A model generated the notes under the pieces. That model searched no databases. It was given only the letters and a program-made list of their open reading frames with translations, and had not been told where the DNA came from. Both the position numbers and the translations under genes were made by a program. Positions 8,644-16,279 of a stretch of DNA of 28,115 bases are shown one piece after another. The DNA comes from a virus. The stretch covers positions 1 to 28,115 of IMG/VR virus record IMGVR_UViG_3300017598_001040; one strand, 5' to 3'. Position 1 is the first letter of the stretch. The number at the start of each line of letters is the position of its first letter.

Positions 8644-9233
8644 ACATTCTCCTTTCGAGAATCCAGAATTCTACTGTTCTCCAAAATAACATCTGACTTT
8701 CTGGTTTTTAACGGCCTGGCCGGAACACCTCCGTACACCAGCCACTCAGACAGGCTTCCCTTTGCCAGACTTAAGGCTCCCAGCGCAACTCCATCTCCTA
8801 AAAACGTACTCGGTAGAATCACACAGTTCGCGCCCACGCTGACATACTTACCTATCAATACATCACCATTCCAGCAACCACAAAGATCATCCGGAATAAA
8901 CGCTCCCGCGAGTCCTAACTCTCCGTGAAAATCATCTACAATGGTATAAACCCTTGTACCTGCTGCCAACGTAGAATAATCCCCAATCTTCAACACTCCG
9001 TCTCCAGATCCTCCGAGCAGGCAATATGAGCATATCTGAACATGCCTGCCGAGAGTAAAGCCTGAGTGCCCTATTAATACGGCAAAATCATGGATCAGCG
9101 TGTAATCGCCAACCTCAATCAGATCAGGCCTCGACACCTTCACCAACTCGCCAATCTCAACTCCTGTGCCTATAGCCTTAAAACACTTCAAGGCCTCTTG
9201 CCCTCTGACAAGAGACCCATCACCAAGAATCAT
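8640..9233 (-). CDS. Hexapeptide-repeat (left-handed beta-helix) acyltransferase
   Basis: The 197-residue protein is built of imperfect hexapeptide repeats, for example IEVGDYTLIHDFAVLIG, FTLGRHVQICSY, LKIGDYSTLAAG, VLIGKYVSVGANCVILP, LGDGVALGALSLAKG, closing with VYGGVPARPLKTR, the usual end of a sugar O- or N-acetyltransferase. It most likely acetylates an amino sugar such as the product of the aminotransferase in this island. A GTG at 9239 overlaps the previous stop; the ATG at 9233 is better spaced from AAAGGG and is used here. A DD-H segment (VDDFHGE) near residue 100 could carry the catalytic His. Confidence 0.85.
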   Translation of the reverse strand: MILGDGSLVRGQEALKCFKAIGTGVEIGELVKVSRPDLIEVGDYTLIHDFAVLIGHSGFTLGRHVQICSYCLLGGSGDGVLKIGDYSTLAAGTRVYTIVDDFHGELGLAGAFIPDDLCGCWNGDVLIGKYVSVGANCVILPSTFLGDGVALGALSLAKGSLSEWLVYGGVPARPLKTRKSDVILENSRILDSRKENV

Positions 9234-9235
9234 TA

Positions 9236-9409
9236 TCACACCAGCCCTTTATCGACCGCAAACCATTCCCGTACTTCTACTGTACTTTCGTCGATACCCT
9301 CCACAACACTTTTCGGCACCCAGATTTCGTCATCTCCAATTTTAAAACAGAACGCCAGCTCCGTCTCCTTCGCAATTTCATCATAGTCTATTTCGACCAG
9401 CTCTGACAT
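9236..9409 (-). CDS. Small acidic protein of unknown function
   Basis: A 57-residue frame fills the space between the acyltransferase and the DUF5662 gene: it begins MSELVEIDYDEIAKETELAF and ends WFAVDKGLV. The ATG at 9409 has AGGAGG-type sequence just upstream (AAGGAGGATTA), and its stop overlaps the alternative GTG start of the acyltransferase, so the fit in the operon is exact. The protein is acidic and has no cysteine cluster, signal peptide or membrane helix. The operator-like palindrome at 9430-9443 lies 21 nt upstream of its start. The family is not recognised. Its placement suggests an acyl-carrier-like or partner role, but the Ser attachment motif of acyl carrier proteins is absent. 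Confidence 0.7.
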   Translation of the reverse strand: MSELVEIDYDEIAKETELAFCFKIGDDEIWVPKSVVEGIDESTVEVREWFAVDKGLV

Positions 9410-9429
9410 TTAATCCTCCTTACCTATCT

Positions 9430-9443
9430 TGCAAGCGCTTGCA
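9430..9443. promoter_or_regulatory. Dispersed palindrome, copy 2 (TTGCAAGCGCTTGCAA)
   Basis: This copy is extended to a perfect 16-bp palindrome (9429-9444). It lies in the 38-bp gap between the stop of the DUF5662 gene and the start of the 57-residue gene, just upstream of the latter's ribosome binding site. It is a cre/LacI-operator-like site, and the function is inferred. Confidence 0.8.
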
Positions 9444-9447
9444 ATTC

Positions 9448-9918
9448 CTACTTCTGGAGAAATCGAACCGTGTTGCTCAGAACCTGCATCAGCTGGTCTG
9501 AAATTCCGAAACGGGCTCTGTTCACTTCAAGGCTCTTCCAGATATCACCGTCATCGTGACGTTCCGTCGCTGCCAGCCAATCACAAAGCATCTCCACAAC
9601 GTCTATCAGATTCATTCCGCTGACACCCTCCCCAAAATGCTCCGGGTGATGTCTGTTCATCGCATAGTGATGATCAATCGTCGGCTTTTCCCATCGCAGC
9701 GCCTGTCTGTATTCTGGGCTCCCATACGTAAGGCCGCCCAGACTCTTCGTAATATTCTCAAAACCAGTAACCTCCGGCCTTTCAAGCTTCGACATATCAT
9801 GGTCGTCTGCTCTTGCCTCAAGCTCATGCATGAAACGCAACATCACTCGACGTACTGTATTAATGTGCTTCTGCGTCTCAAAATTCGTTGCCATCTCCCC
9901 TACAGTCAGAAACTCCAT
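9448..9918 (-). CDS. DUF5662-like phage protein
   Basis: The 156-residue protein has the pattern I associate with DUF5662: an early QKHINTVRRVM segment, ADDHDMSKLERPE near 38-50, then IDHHYAMNRHHPEHF near 83-97, MNLIDVVEMLCDWLAA near 104-119, and RHDDGDIWKSLEVN. The repeated His/Asp residues look like a metal-binding helical site, perhaps an HD-like hydrolase, but no activity is established to my knowledge. It starts 2 nt after the stop of the upstream gene with GGGGGAA before the ATG. It interrupts the sugar island, so it may be an unrelated cargo gene. Confidence 0.7.
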   Translation of the reverse strand: MEFLTVGEMATNFETQKHINTVRRVMLRFMHELEARADDHDMSKLERPEVTGFENITKSLGGLTYGSPEYRQALRWEKPTIDHHYAMNRHHPEHFGEGVSGMNLIDVVEMLCDWLAATERHDDGDIWKSLEVNRARFGISDQLMQVLSNTVRFLQK

Positions 9919-9920
9919 TT

Positions 9921-10922
9921 CTATTCCCCCTCATCGTCCGATCTTTTTTCCATGCACCACTCGACTATCGACTTCAGTTCTTTCCTAATCTTCGTATCCC
10001 ACAGCTTCTTCACCTGTCTCGCCGAATAATCCGCATAGGCGAGATCCCTCTTAACCATGTACGGCCACCACATACTATCGAAACAGGTCAACTTGCCATC
10101 CAAATTATAAGGAACCAATTTCATTAGATCAGTCGGAATCCAGGCAGATTCAAGATCGAACCATATCTGGTGAAGCTTCTCTTTGCTCAACCCGAACTTT
10201 CTCGCCTTCCTCTTCATAAACACCGAACTGGCAAACTTTCCTACCACAGTGTGAATATCAAATACATACCACCCCAGACTCGTTGTCCTCGGTTTTCTGT
10301 CCTTCTCTTTCTTCCACCTTTTAAACCCACTCGACAGCTCTTCTTCTACTGCTTCCTCATCTAACCCCCGCATAGCTACCAAAAGCATACCTGAGACACA
10401 GGCAAACCGATCTGCCGACATCCCTCCCATTTTCGTTCTACTTGAGAGAAGCTTTACCGCATTCAACTCGTACTCAGATAACTTTCTGTACTTGCTGTCC
10501 ACGATATCTTTCAGCATTTCTTCTGCTACTTCGACTGGACTTGTTGCCATTCCCCGCCAGAAACGGAATTCCTTCAGCTCTTCGTGATCATCTTCCTGTT
10601 CCGGCAACTCTGACGCCCAGTATAAGGCCTCCGCGTCTTTGGCTTTCTTACATAGGGTCAGCTCATACAGGAACTTCCTCCACGTCTTCGCTTCCGCAGC
10701 TCCATGGAGGCCTTTAACCTTAGCAAAAAACTTCGGGAGTTCTCCTATCATCCCGAAAACATCTTCCTCCACAAGAACCGTCACCCTCCACTTTAGCCAG
10801 TTTCTTTCTTTCTTGACCGGCCACATGATATCGAGGCACGTTTTCGTTAGATCAAGATCTCCTCGTCTGATTGCTTTTTGAATCCCCGAGTGGGCTCCGT
10901 AAGTGAGATCGTCTTGGCGCAT
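9921..10922 (-). CDS. RarA/MgsA C-terminal-like helical protein
   Basis: The 333-residue protein begins TYGAHSGIQKAIRRGDLDLT (residues 8-27), followed by KWRVTVLVEEDVFGMIGE near 43-61 and EALYWASELPE near 98. This resembles the helical C-terminal domain of RarA/MgsA-type clamp-loader ATPases (AIRRGN..., RRL...EDVG, ALYWLA), but there is no AAA+ core or P-loop here. If related, it could tetramerise or contact replication proteins. The last 130 residues are basic and unrecognised. It is the first gene after a near-perfect promoter at 10945-10972, so it opens a transcription unit that includes the downstream sugar genes. The function is uncertain. Confidence 0.5.
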   Translation of the reverse strand: MRQDDLTYGAHSGIQKAIRRGDLDLTKTCLDIMWPVKKERNWLKWRVTVLVEEDVFGMIGELPKFFAKVKGLHGAAEAKTWRKFLYELTLCKKAKDAEALYWASELPEQEDDHEELKEFRFWRGMATSPVEVAEEMLKDIVDSKYRKLSEYELNAVKLLSSRTKMGGMSADRFACVSGMLLVAMRGLDEEAVEEELSSGFKRWKKEKDRKPRTTSLGWYVFDIHTVVGKFASSVFMKRKARKFGLSKEKLHQIWFDLESAWIPTDLMKLVPYNLDGKLTCFDSMWWPYMVKRDLAYADYSARQVKKLWDTKIRKELKSIVEWCMEKRSDDEGE

Positions 10923-10944
10923 CCTAACATCCTGTTTTTATTTG

Positions 10945-10972
10945 ATTATATCATACTGACCTAATTTGTCAA
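10945..10972 (-). promoter_or_regulatory. Consensus sigma-70/sigma-A promoter
   Basis: On the minus strand, TTGACA (10967-10972) and TATAAT (10945-10950) are separated by 16 bp, with a TGA extension before the -10 box. Both hexamers are perfect. The -35 box begins right after the stop codon of the flavin-reductase-like gene, and the expected start is near 10938, giving a short leader before the gene at 10922. Confidence 0.88.
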
Positions 10973-11509
10973 TCAATAACCCCTGACTTTGTACGGCGTC
11001 AAATCATAAAACAACTTTGAATGCGAGAACATCAATGGAGAGGCATCCTCCCGAAAGACTATCTCCTCTTCTATGCTCAGGCTTACCAGCCTATGAGTCG
11101 TCAGGTTCATGAGAGGAGCGCTAAAAATGCCGTTTATAGAGCAGAGGTGGGAAGCAATCGCCATTTTAGGAACCGGAAGCGACCACCCATCAACCTTCGA
11201 AAGACTAAACTCATACGGTGCTTCTGGCCTTCTTGTCTCTAAAACTTTTTGGGCCAACTTTACGTCCCCAGGCAGCCAGCTCAGTACCAGCTTCAAACTG
11301 TTACCTCCGGGCACCCATTCTCTTTCGACGTTACCCAGCGTCTTAGACTCCTTTCTCATCATGACAGCCACTACCGACTTCTTCGACAACGGTAGAACCC
11401 AGGTAAACGGTGAGCACCTGAAACTTCTATCACGATTCTTCGATGTTATCATCACAACAGGCAAAGGAGCGTACCAATCATGCCACTTTTGTCTATCAAC
11501 GAATTCCAT
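10973..11509 (-). CDS. Flavin reductase-like (FMN-binding split barrel) protein
   Basis: The 178-residue protein starts with WYAPLPVVMITSKNRDRSFRCSPFTWVLPLSKKSVVAVMM-like sequence (about residues 12-51). This is the pattern of flavoredoxin or flavin reductase domains: P-x-PVV-x-V-T-S, then S/P-x-x-x-x-V-PLS. LETRRPEAPYEFSLSKVDGW and a final EEEIVFREDASPLM segment also fit the split barrel. It would bind FMN and move electrons to a partner or oxygenase. Its ribosome binding site (GGAGGTAGCCG) lies in the end of the aminotransferase gene, which it overlaps by 14 nt, so the two are coupled. A flavin protein is unusual within a phage sugar island; the substrate is unknown. Confidence 0.65.
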   Translation of the reverse strand: MEFVDRQKWHDWYAPLPVVMITSKNRDRSFRCSPFTWVLPLSKKSVVAVMMRKESKTLGNVEREWVPGGNSLKLVLSWLPGDVKLAQKVLETRRPEAPYEFSLSKVDGWSLPVPKMAIASHLCSINGIFSAPLMNLTTHRLVSLSIEEEIVFREDASPLMFSHSKLFYDLTPYKVRGY

Positions 11510-12731
11510 CGGCTACCTCCGTTAGACTCTCAGCCACATACTCGGCTTCGTCAACAGTAAGTGTCGGGTATATGGGAAGACATAAGTGCTTCATACAATA
11601 GCCCTCGGCATCTGTAGGACTTCCTAACTTGTCCGGGAAAATACTGAAATTCTTGTGCTCCTGAAAAACTGCCATTTTACTCAGCGGCTTAGAATTGCAT
11701 TTAGCTTGAAGGCCTATACCTCGTTCCTTCATTCTTTCATAAACCTGGTAATTCTTCTCCACCGTATCCATCCAGTCTACAATCACAATGTACCTATACA
11801 GATTCGGCGACAACTTCGTTCCCCTGGCTCCATCTACTCCAAGACGCCAAATCACGGAAGCCCCGGGGTCCTGGAAAGAACCGTAGTGTCCCTCGTATGC
11901 AAGTTCCACCTTGCGCCTCCCCATCCAAATCTGCTTGTAATGCTTCCACAAGATAGCCCCAAGGGCTGCCTGAAACTCCGTCATCCTCCAGTTGTAACCT
12001 AAGATCAGAGAATCCGCAAATACTGGATCTGCCAGATCAGACGAATCCTTTCCGTAATTCCTGTAGGTCCGAAGAAACTCGTCGGAATCATCATCATCAA
12101 CTAATAGCATCCCTCCTTCTCCTGAGTGAATCATCTTTGTAGCGTAAAAAGAAAATGTAGAGATAGGCCCAGCCGAGCCCACAAGCCTTCCATCGGTATA
12201 GGTAGCACCGTGACAGTGGGCACAATCCTCAATCACCGGGATTCCGAGGCTGGTCAACCAATCTATCGTCTCCAAAGAATCTAAACCCACGGTGCCCGCT
12301 GTATAAACCGCCAGGTAGACCAACCGCTTCCTATGAACATCGGAAAATGTGCTGATAGCCTCACTAACCTGCCCGACTGTAGGCATGATCCCATTGGAAA
12401 TGGTAGAAGGAACGGCAGCGACTTCGGCTCCCATCCTCAGAGCTACGTTGGCACAACCATAGAACGACGTGTCGGGCATCAACACTATCAGGTCGGACAC
12501 ATCCATATCTTTCTTCTTTGCCGACAAAAGCAGCGCCATCTCCAGCGCTGCCGTATCACTGTTCACTGCAATGCCAAACTTCCTACCATGGGAACTGGCA
12601 AACGATTCTTCAAAGTCTCTGGTTCTATCTCCAAGAACAAACATTCCAGAAGTCAGCACGTCATCAAAGGCTTTCAGAACCTCCTCTCTAAACGGGTCAG
12701 TTGCAACCCTGTATGGAACTATAAAATCCAT
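11496..12731 (-). CDS. DegT/DnrJ/EryC1/StrS-family sugar aminotransferase
   Basis: This PLP enzyme places an amino group on a keto-sugar nucleotide. The 411 residues contain the family landmarks: NSDTAALEMAL (57-67, phosphate-binding Thr/Ala region), MPDTSFYG (85-92), VIEDCAHCHGA (166-176, with Asp169 facing the PLP nitrogen), STFSFYATKM (191-200, with Lys199 forming the Schiff base), EGGML (205-209) and GYNWRMTEFQAALG. GGAGGTAGGCG precedes the ATG. With the acyltransferase, SDR and 2-epimerase it would make an N-acylated amino sugar. An operator-like palindrome and a hairpin lie in the 67-nt gap upstream. Confidence 0.92.
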   Translation of the reverse strand: MDFIVPYRVATDPFREEVLKAFDDVLTSGMFVLGDRTRDFEESFASSHGRKFGIAVNSDTAALEMALLLSAKKKDMDVSDLIVLMPDTSFYGCANVALRMGAEVAAVPSTISNGIMPTVGQVSEAISTFSDVHRKRLVYLAVYTAGTVGLDSLETIDWLTSLGIPVIEDCAHCHGATYTDGRLVGSAGPISTFSFYATKMIHSGEGGMLLVDDDDSDEFLRTYRNYGKDSSDLADPVFADSLILGYNWRMTEFQAALGAILWKHYKQIWMGRRKVELAYEGHYGSFQDPGASVIWRLGVDGARGTKLSPNLYRYIVIVDWMDTVEKNYQVYERMKERGIGLQAKCNSKPLSKMAVFQEHKNFSIFPDKLGSPTDAEGYCMKHLCLPIYPTLTVDEAEYVAESLTEVADGIR

Positions 12732-12754
12732 CGCCTACCTCCTTTTTTAAATAT

Positions 12755-12774
12755 GGACCGGGATAAACCGGCCC
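12755..12774 (-). other. GC-rich hairpin upstream of the aminotransferase gene
   Basis: On the minus strand GGGCCGG and CCGGTCC form a 7-bp stem (one G-T pair) around the loop TTTATC. It is followed by ATATTT but not by a true T-run, so it is at best a weak terminator or a 5' stabilising hairpin. It lies between the palindrome at 12782 and the ribosome binding site of the aminotransferase. Confidence 0.5.
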
Positions 12775-12781
12775 ATACTCT

Positions 12782-12795
12782 TGCAAGCGCTTGCA
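12782..12795. promoter_or_regulatory. Dispersed palindrome, copy 3 (TTGCAAGCGCTTGCAA)
   Basis: A perfect 16-bp palindrome (12781-12796) starts 3 bp after the stop codon of the upstream gene, in the gap before the aminotransferase gene. It is cre/LacI-operator-like. No clear promoter accompanies it, so it could act as a roadblock on read-through transcription; that is inferred. Confidence 0.8.
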
Positions 12796-12798
12796 AAA

Positions 12799-13683
12799 TT
12801 AATCCTCAAGGTCAAGGACATCTTCAAGATTCGTTTCTCCCTCTTCCTCACCCAGGAGATCCTCTATACTCGCTTCCTCTTCCTTTCCTTCTTTCCCATT
12901 CTTACGGTCAGCTGCCTTTTTCTCCGCAGCTTTTTCCACCTTTTTAGCCTCGGCCTTTGTCGCTTTTCCCTTCTTTTTGGCTTTGTACGTCATCTTCACA
13001 TTGTACGTAGCCTCTAAGAAAGTCACGAAATCGTCAAGTGAGGTTCTCTCTGGCGTAACTCCTTTATCAGCCAGCCAGTCCTGACAGATCATCTCCAGGG
13101 CTACTACTGCGTTATCAGACTCGCAAAGCTTCTTGGCTTCCTCTATGGCCTCAGTTATAATATTCGACTCCGACTCAGACATTCGCAGCGTCATCGTCGT
13201 AACAACTGGAACCGTTGCCCCTGCGGTATCTTTCTTGCGTATTATCTTGACGGCCTCAGTAAGCTCCCTGGAAGTCATTTTCTCTGCCTTCTCCAGCCAC
13301 TCTTTAGCGTTCTTTTCGTTGATAACAGCAGCTATGTCCTTCATCTTCGTCCAGCCAAGCTTGGACACCTTCGCCTTCGGCAGCCCCAACGACTTCACTT
13401 TATCCCATATATCCACGTAATACATGGCCTTTCGATATAGGATATCAATCTCATCCTTACAATAGTCCTCGAAGGTATCGTGCCCCCAACCAATATAGAA
13501 CTCCTTGTGGTACGCCTCCGACAACAACAGTGATAGGTCAATAAAGCTTGTCTCGACATTCTTCTTGGCCTCGACTATTGCCTTCCTCACAATCTCTGTC
13601 CGCTTTTGTTTCACCTTCGACCGAGCAGCTCTCCCAGTCGCCGAGCTGTTCCCAGTCTTCGTGGTCACCTTCTGTTTTGCCAT
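12799..13683 (-). CDS. Unknown phage protein with acidic C-terminal tail
   Basis: The 294-residue protein has a Lys-rich N-terminus, then a helical region with GWGHDTFEDYCKDEIDILYRKA (about residues 65-86) and LGWTKMKDIAAVINEKNAKEWL (about 108-129), and a Lys/Ala/Glu-rich linker. The first region resembles the helix-turn-helix or RNA/DNA-handling domains of some phage proteins, but I cannot name a family. The tail ends ASIEDLLGEEEGETNLEDVL, echoing the acidic ends of the SSB and ParB-like proteins in this window. AGGAGGTAGCG precedes the ATG. It sits directly after the Ycf46-type ATPase gene (3-nt gap) and may be its partner. Confidence 0.7.
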   Translation of the reverse strand: MAKQKVTTKTGNSSATGRAARSKVKQKRTEIVRKAIVEAKKNVETSFIDLSLLLSEAYHKEFYIGWGHDTFEDYCKDEIDILYRKAMYYVDIWDKVKSLGLPKAKVSKLGWTKMKDIAAVINEKNAKEWLEKAEKMTSRELTEAVKIIRKKDTAGATVPVVTTMTLRMSESESNIITEAIEEAKKLCESDNAVVALEMICQDWLADKGVTPERTSLDDFVTFLEATYNVKMTYKAKKKGKATKAEAKKVEKAAEKKAADRKNGKEGKEEEASIEDLLGEEEGETNLEDVLDLED

Positions 13684-13686
13684 TCG

Positions 13687-15294
13687 CTACCTCCTAATCT
13701 TCTCCTTCTTCTCTGTTCGTAATTTCCGGACGGTTGCCTTTTTACCTTTCGGCATCTTCTCACCTCCCGACACCAGCCTCGCTCTGGACTCTACCCACTT
13801 TCGTATTACCTTAATTTCCTCTTGATCTCTTTGTGCTTGTGGAATAGTCTCGTCCAGAGATTTCAAAACGTATTTAGTATTCACTTCTACTCCATCATCA
13901 AAAGCAGAAAACATGGCATCCTCTATACATCCCTCAATTTCTGAGCCCGTCATCTCTTCCGCCTTTACCGCAAGCATCTCAATATTAAACTTCTTCGGGT
14001 TTCGATCCCTCTTTCTAATATGAATTCGAAAAATCTCCTCCCTCTCTTCTTTCATAGGCAAATCCGTTGCCCATACCTCATCGAGACGCCCCTTCCTGTA
14101 AACCATTGATGGCAGCGTAGTAACATCATTTGCCGTCGCTACCAGCATCACAGGATATCGAGTTTCTTGCCTCCACGTCAGCACCGTCGACACGACCCTT
14201 GCAGTGACTCCAGAGTCAAGTTCTCCACTGCCACGCATTCCAGCCAGCCCTTTATCAATTTCATCCATCCACAATACAACTGGACTGACAGCCTCTGCCA
14301 CCTGAAGCGCCATACGAATCGCCGCCTCAGATTCTCCCACCAGTGACCTGAACACTTTCCCCATGTCTAACCTTAAGCAGGGCAGCCGCAAAAACGATGC
14401 TACTGCCTTGGCCGTCAACGACTTACCAGTTCCAGCCGGTCCAACAATCAACATCCCCTTCGGATACGGCAGGCCGTACTCTCTGGCTTCGTCTGTAAAA
14501 ACTTTCTGACGCCTTTTCAGCCATACTTTCATAGCTGCGAACCCTCCAACATCCTCCATCGTATCATCAGCTTTGATGAACTCAAGGACGTCAGACTTCC
14601 TAACCTCCTGCTCTTTCTGTGCCTGAATCACACGTACATCGACAGTCTCCTTCAGTGCCAAACTTAACGCAAGCGCATTCTCCGCTCCCAGCATATCCAG
14701 TCCAACAGCAGCACTTCCTGCAGCCCTCAAAAGATCAGCAAGTTCTTCCTTGTCTTCAGGAATACTAATCTCGTCCTTATAGGCTGTTACGATTCTACCA
14801 TACTCCTTCGCTAACTGTGCCTGTGTCGGCAATGGACAGTCGCACCACGTCACCAGGTTCTTCAACTCCGGTGCCAGCTCCAAATACGGACCGACTATGA
14901 TTAAATGAGAACCTTTGAGCCTTCCTGCCATAATCGTATCGATCATCTGCTGAATAATAGGATGCGTTCCCAGAATCTGCCTGCAGTTGTGAAAAACTGC
15001 GACTACGGGATCACGTTCCACTTCTACCCAAGCGAGAGCATCTAACAGATCTTCTTGGACTGGGCGCTTCTTCTCCCAAGTCTCAGGTGACTCACCTATG
15101 CTGCCAACCTTCAAGCCAGTTGTTACCTTCCACACACAGTACCGCATGGATTCGAGGCCAAGTCCTTTTATCGCCGTTTTGACTCGTCTCTCAGCAACTT
15201 CTGCTTCTACTGTCGGCATGAATAGGCATGGATACCCTGCCTGCATAAAATCTTGTACGGTGGGACTTTTATAATCTCCTACCAATTTCGCCAA
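13687..15294 (-). CDS. ycf46: Ycf46-type AAA+ ATPase
   Basis: The 535-residue protein matches the Ycf46 family over its full length. The N-terminal 240 residues carry the family's degenerate domain (YPCLFMPTVEAEVAERRV, VVAVFHNCRQIL, LIIVGPYLELAPELKNLV, DCPLPT). The AAA+ core follows: VGGFAAMKVWLKRR, GLPYPKGMLIVGPAGTGKS (Walker A 285-292), LDMGKVFRSLVGESE, LWMDEIDK (Walker B 341-348), VATAND (sensor 1) and RKGRLDE (Arg finger), ending with SEIEGCIEDAM and RKWVESRARL. The family is known from cyanobacteria and plastids; its role is not firmly established. Translation starts at TTG (15294), supported by AAAGGAGGTGA 6 nt upstream and no better ATG. It has its own promoter. Confidence 0.92.
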   Translation of the reverse strand: MAKLVGDYKSPTVQDFMQAGYPCLFMPTVEAEVAERRVKTAIKGLGLESMRYCVWKVTTGLKVGSIGESPETWEKKRPVQEDLLDALAWVEVERDPVVAVFHNCRQILGTHPIIQQMIDTIMAGRLKGSHLIIVGPYLELAPELKNLVTWCDCPLPTQAQLAKEYGRIVTAYKDEISIPEDKEELADLLRAAGSAAVGLDMLGAENALALSLALKETVDVRVIQAQKEQEVRKSDVLEFIKADDTMEDVGGFAAMKVWLKRRQKVFTDEAREYGLPYPKGMLIVGPAGTGKSLTAKAVASFLRLPCLRLDMGKVFRSLVGESEAAIRMALQVAEAVSPVVLWMDEIDKGLAGMRGSGELDSGVTARVVSTVLTWRQETRYPVMLVATANDVTTLPSMVYRKGRLDEVWATDLPMKEEREEIFRIHIRKRDRNPKKFNIEMLAVKAEEMTGSEIEGCIEDAMFSAFDDGVEVNTKYVLKSLDETIPQAQRDQEEIKVIRKWVESRARLVSGGEKMPKGKKATVRKLRTEKKEKIRR

Positions 15295-15334
15295 ACTTTT
15301 TCACCTCCTTTCACCGTAATTTTTTTGTACCATA

Positions 15335-15362
15335 GTAATAACAGATCAGCACCTTTTGTCAA
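15335..15362 (-). promoter_or_regulatory. Sigma-70/sigma-A promoter with extended -10
   Basis: On the minus strand, TTGACA (15357-15362) is followed after 16 bp by TATTAC (15335-15340), with TG at the extended -10 position. The -35 box lies 10 bp after the stop codon of the RuvC-like gene. It should drive the Ycf46-type ATPase gene from a start near 15328. Confidence 0.7.
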
Positions 15363-15371
15363 GATTTACCC

Positions 15372-15977
15372 TCATCCGGGGCTCTTCAGGGCTTCGCCAT
15401 ACTTCTTTCTAAGATCGTTCACTATTTTAACTTCGTACCCAGACAGCTTCCTTCCGGGCCTCCCTATTAAATGCCACCCCAGATCTGCCATAGCATAAGC
15501 TGCGGCCTCGTCATTCGTCTTGCACTCGACCTTGAACTTCTTATAGATGCGTAACTTGAACTCGTCCTTTTTTAATGCTCCATTATCGCACAGAAACTTC
15601 TTCCACTGTCCCTGCCCGATCAACATCGGCTGACGCCTCGTCCACTTCCACATCACAACCTTCACAACTCCATTCAGTTCCCCCAAAGTTGCCAAGCTCG
15701 ATTGCTTCGATTTAATCCGATAAGCAAAATCTTCGACAAAAACTACGTCCTCTTTTATCACCTCCTTTCTAATTCTTTCGACCGTCTCCCAATAACGCTC
15801 CAGGCGAGTTCCAAACGACGCCCTCGTTCCAATCGTCATCAGCTCCAACAGACGGCCATTCTCCGTCCACTCCAAGCGTGCGAGCCCTGTTCCCGTCAGA
15901 CTCAAATCAAGGCCTACTACTCCTGCTTTCTTCCTATCCGTATCACTCGTACGGCTCCTGATCCTGTCTTCGGCCAT
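15372..15977 (-). CDS. RuvC-like Holliday junction resolvase
   Basis: This is an RNase H-fold endonuclease expected to cut four-way junctions in replicating or recombining phage DNA before packaging. The 201 residues show the RuvC acidic centre: VGLDLSLTGTG (Asp24), VVFVEDFAY (Glu82), LGELNGVV and QWKKFLCDNG in the middle, and KTNDEAAAYAMADLG (Asp156, Asp165 region). AAGGAG stands 8 nt before the ATG, and the first 60 nt overlap the previous gene in another frame. It closes the recombination operon and is followed by a new promoter. Confidence 0.88.
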   Translation of the reverse strand: MAEDRIRSRTSDTDRKKAGVVGLDLSLTGTGLARLEWTENGRLLELMTIGTRASFGTRLERYWETVERIRKEVIKEDVVFVEDFAYRIKSKQSSLATLGELNGVVKVVMWKWTRRQPMLIGQGQWKKFLCDNGALKKDEFKLRIYKKFKVECKTNDEAAAYAMADLGWHLIGRPGRKLSGYEVKIVNDLRKKYGEALKSPG

Positions 15978-16279
15978 TTTCTGAACTCCTTAATATTTTC
16001 GAGATACGCTTCATCACACATCGGAGGCTCCCACATACCACCCCAATCTCTATCGTGAACCTTTGTTTCAACCTCATAGCTTTTACATTTCAACGTCAGA
16101 ACCGTTTCCTCACTTATAATCTGCTCTCTATCATCCTCCAGCCGAAAAGTACGGGTAACCTCCGCAGTAGCCTCATAGGCAAAAACTTCGAGCAATTGGT
16201 CATACGCCAAAATTTTAGCTTCTACTTTCCCGAGGATCGCCCTGTCTTTCTTTTTGCCGTAGTCGATTCTTTCCGCCAT
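15917..16279 (-). CDS. Small protein of unknown function before ruvC-like gene
   Basis: This 120-residue frame runs from an ATG at 16279 (GGGAGGAG lies about 13 nt upstream; a TTG at 16309 is an alternative) to a stop inside the RuvC-like gene. It overlaps both neighbours by about 60 nt. The sequence shows alternating beta-type segments (LEVFAYEATAEVTRTFRLED, ETVLTLKCKSYEVETKV), then WGGMWEPPMCDEAYLEN, and a basic end (AVRVIRIGRKQE). It is not recognised. Its place between two nucleases suggests an accessory to recombination or resolvase control. Confidence 0.6.
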   Translation of the reverse strand: MAERIDYGKKKDRAILGKVEAKILAYDQLLEVFAYEATAEVTRTFRLEDDREQIISEETVLTLKCKSYEVETKVHDRDWGGMWEPPMCDEAYLENIKEFRKWPKTGSGAVRVIRIGRKQE

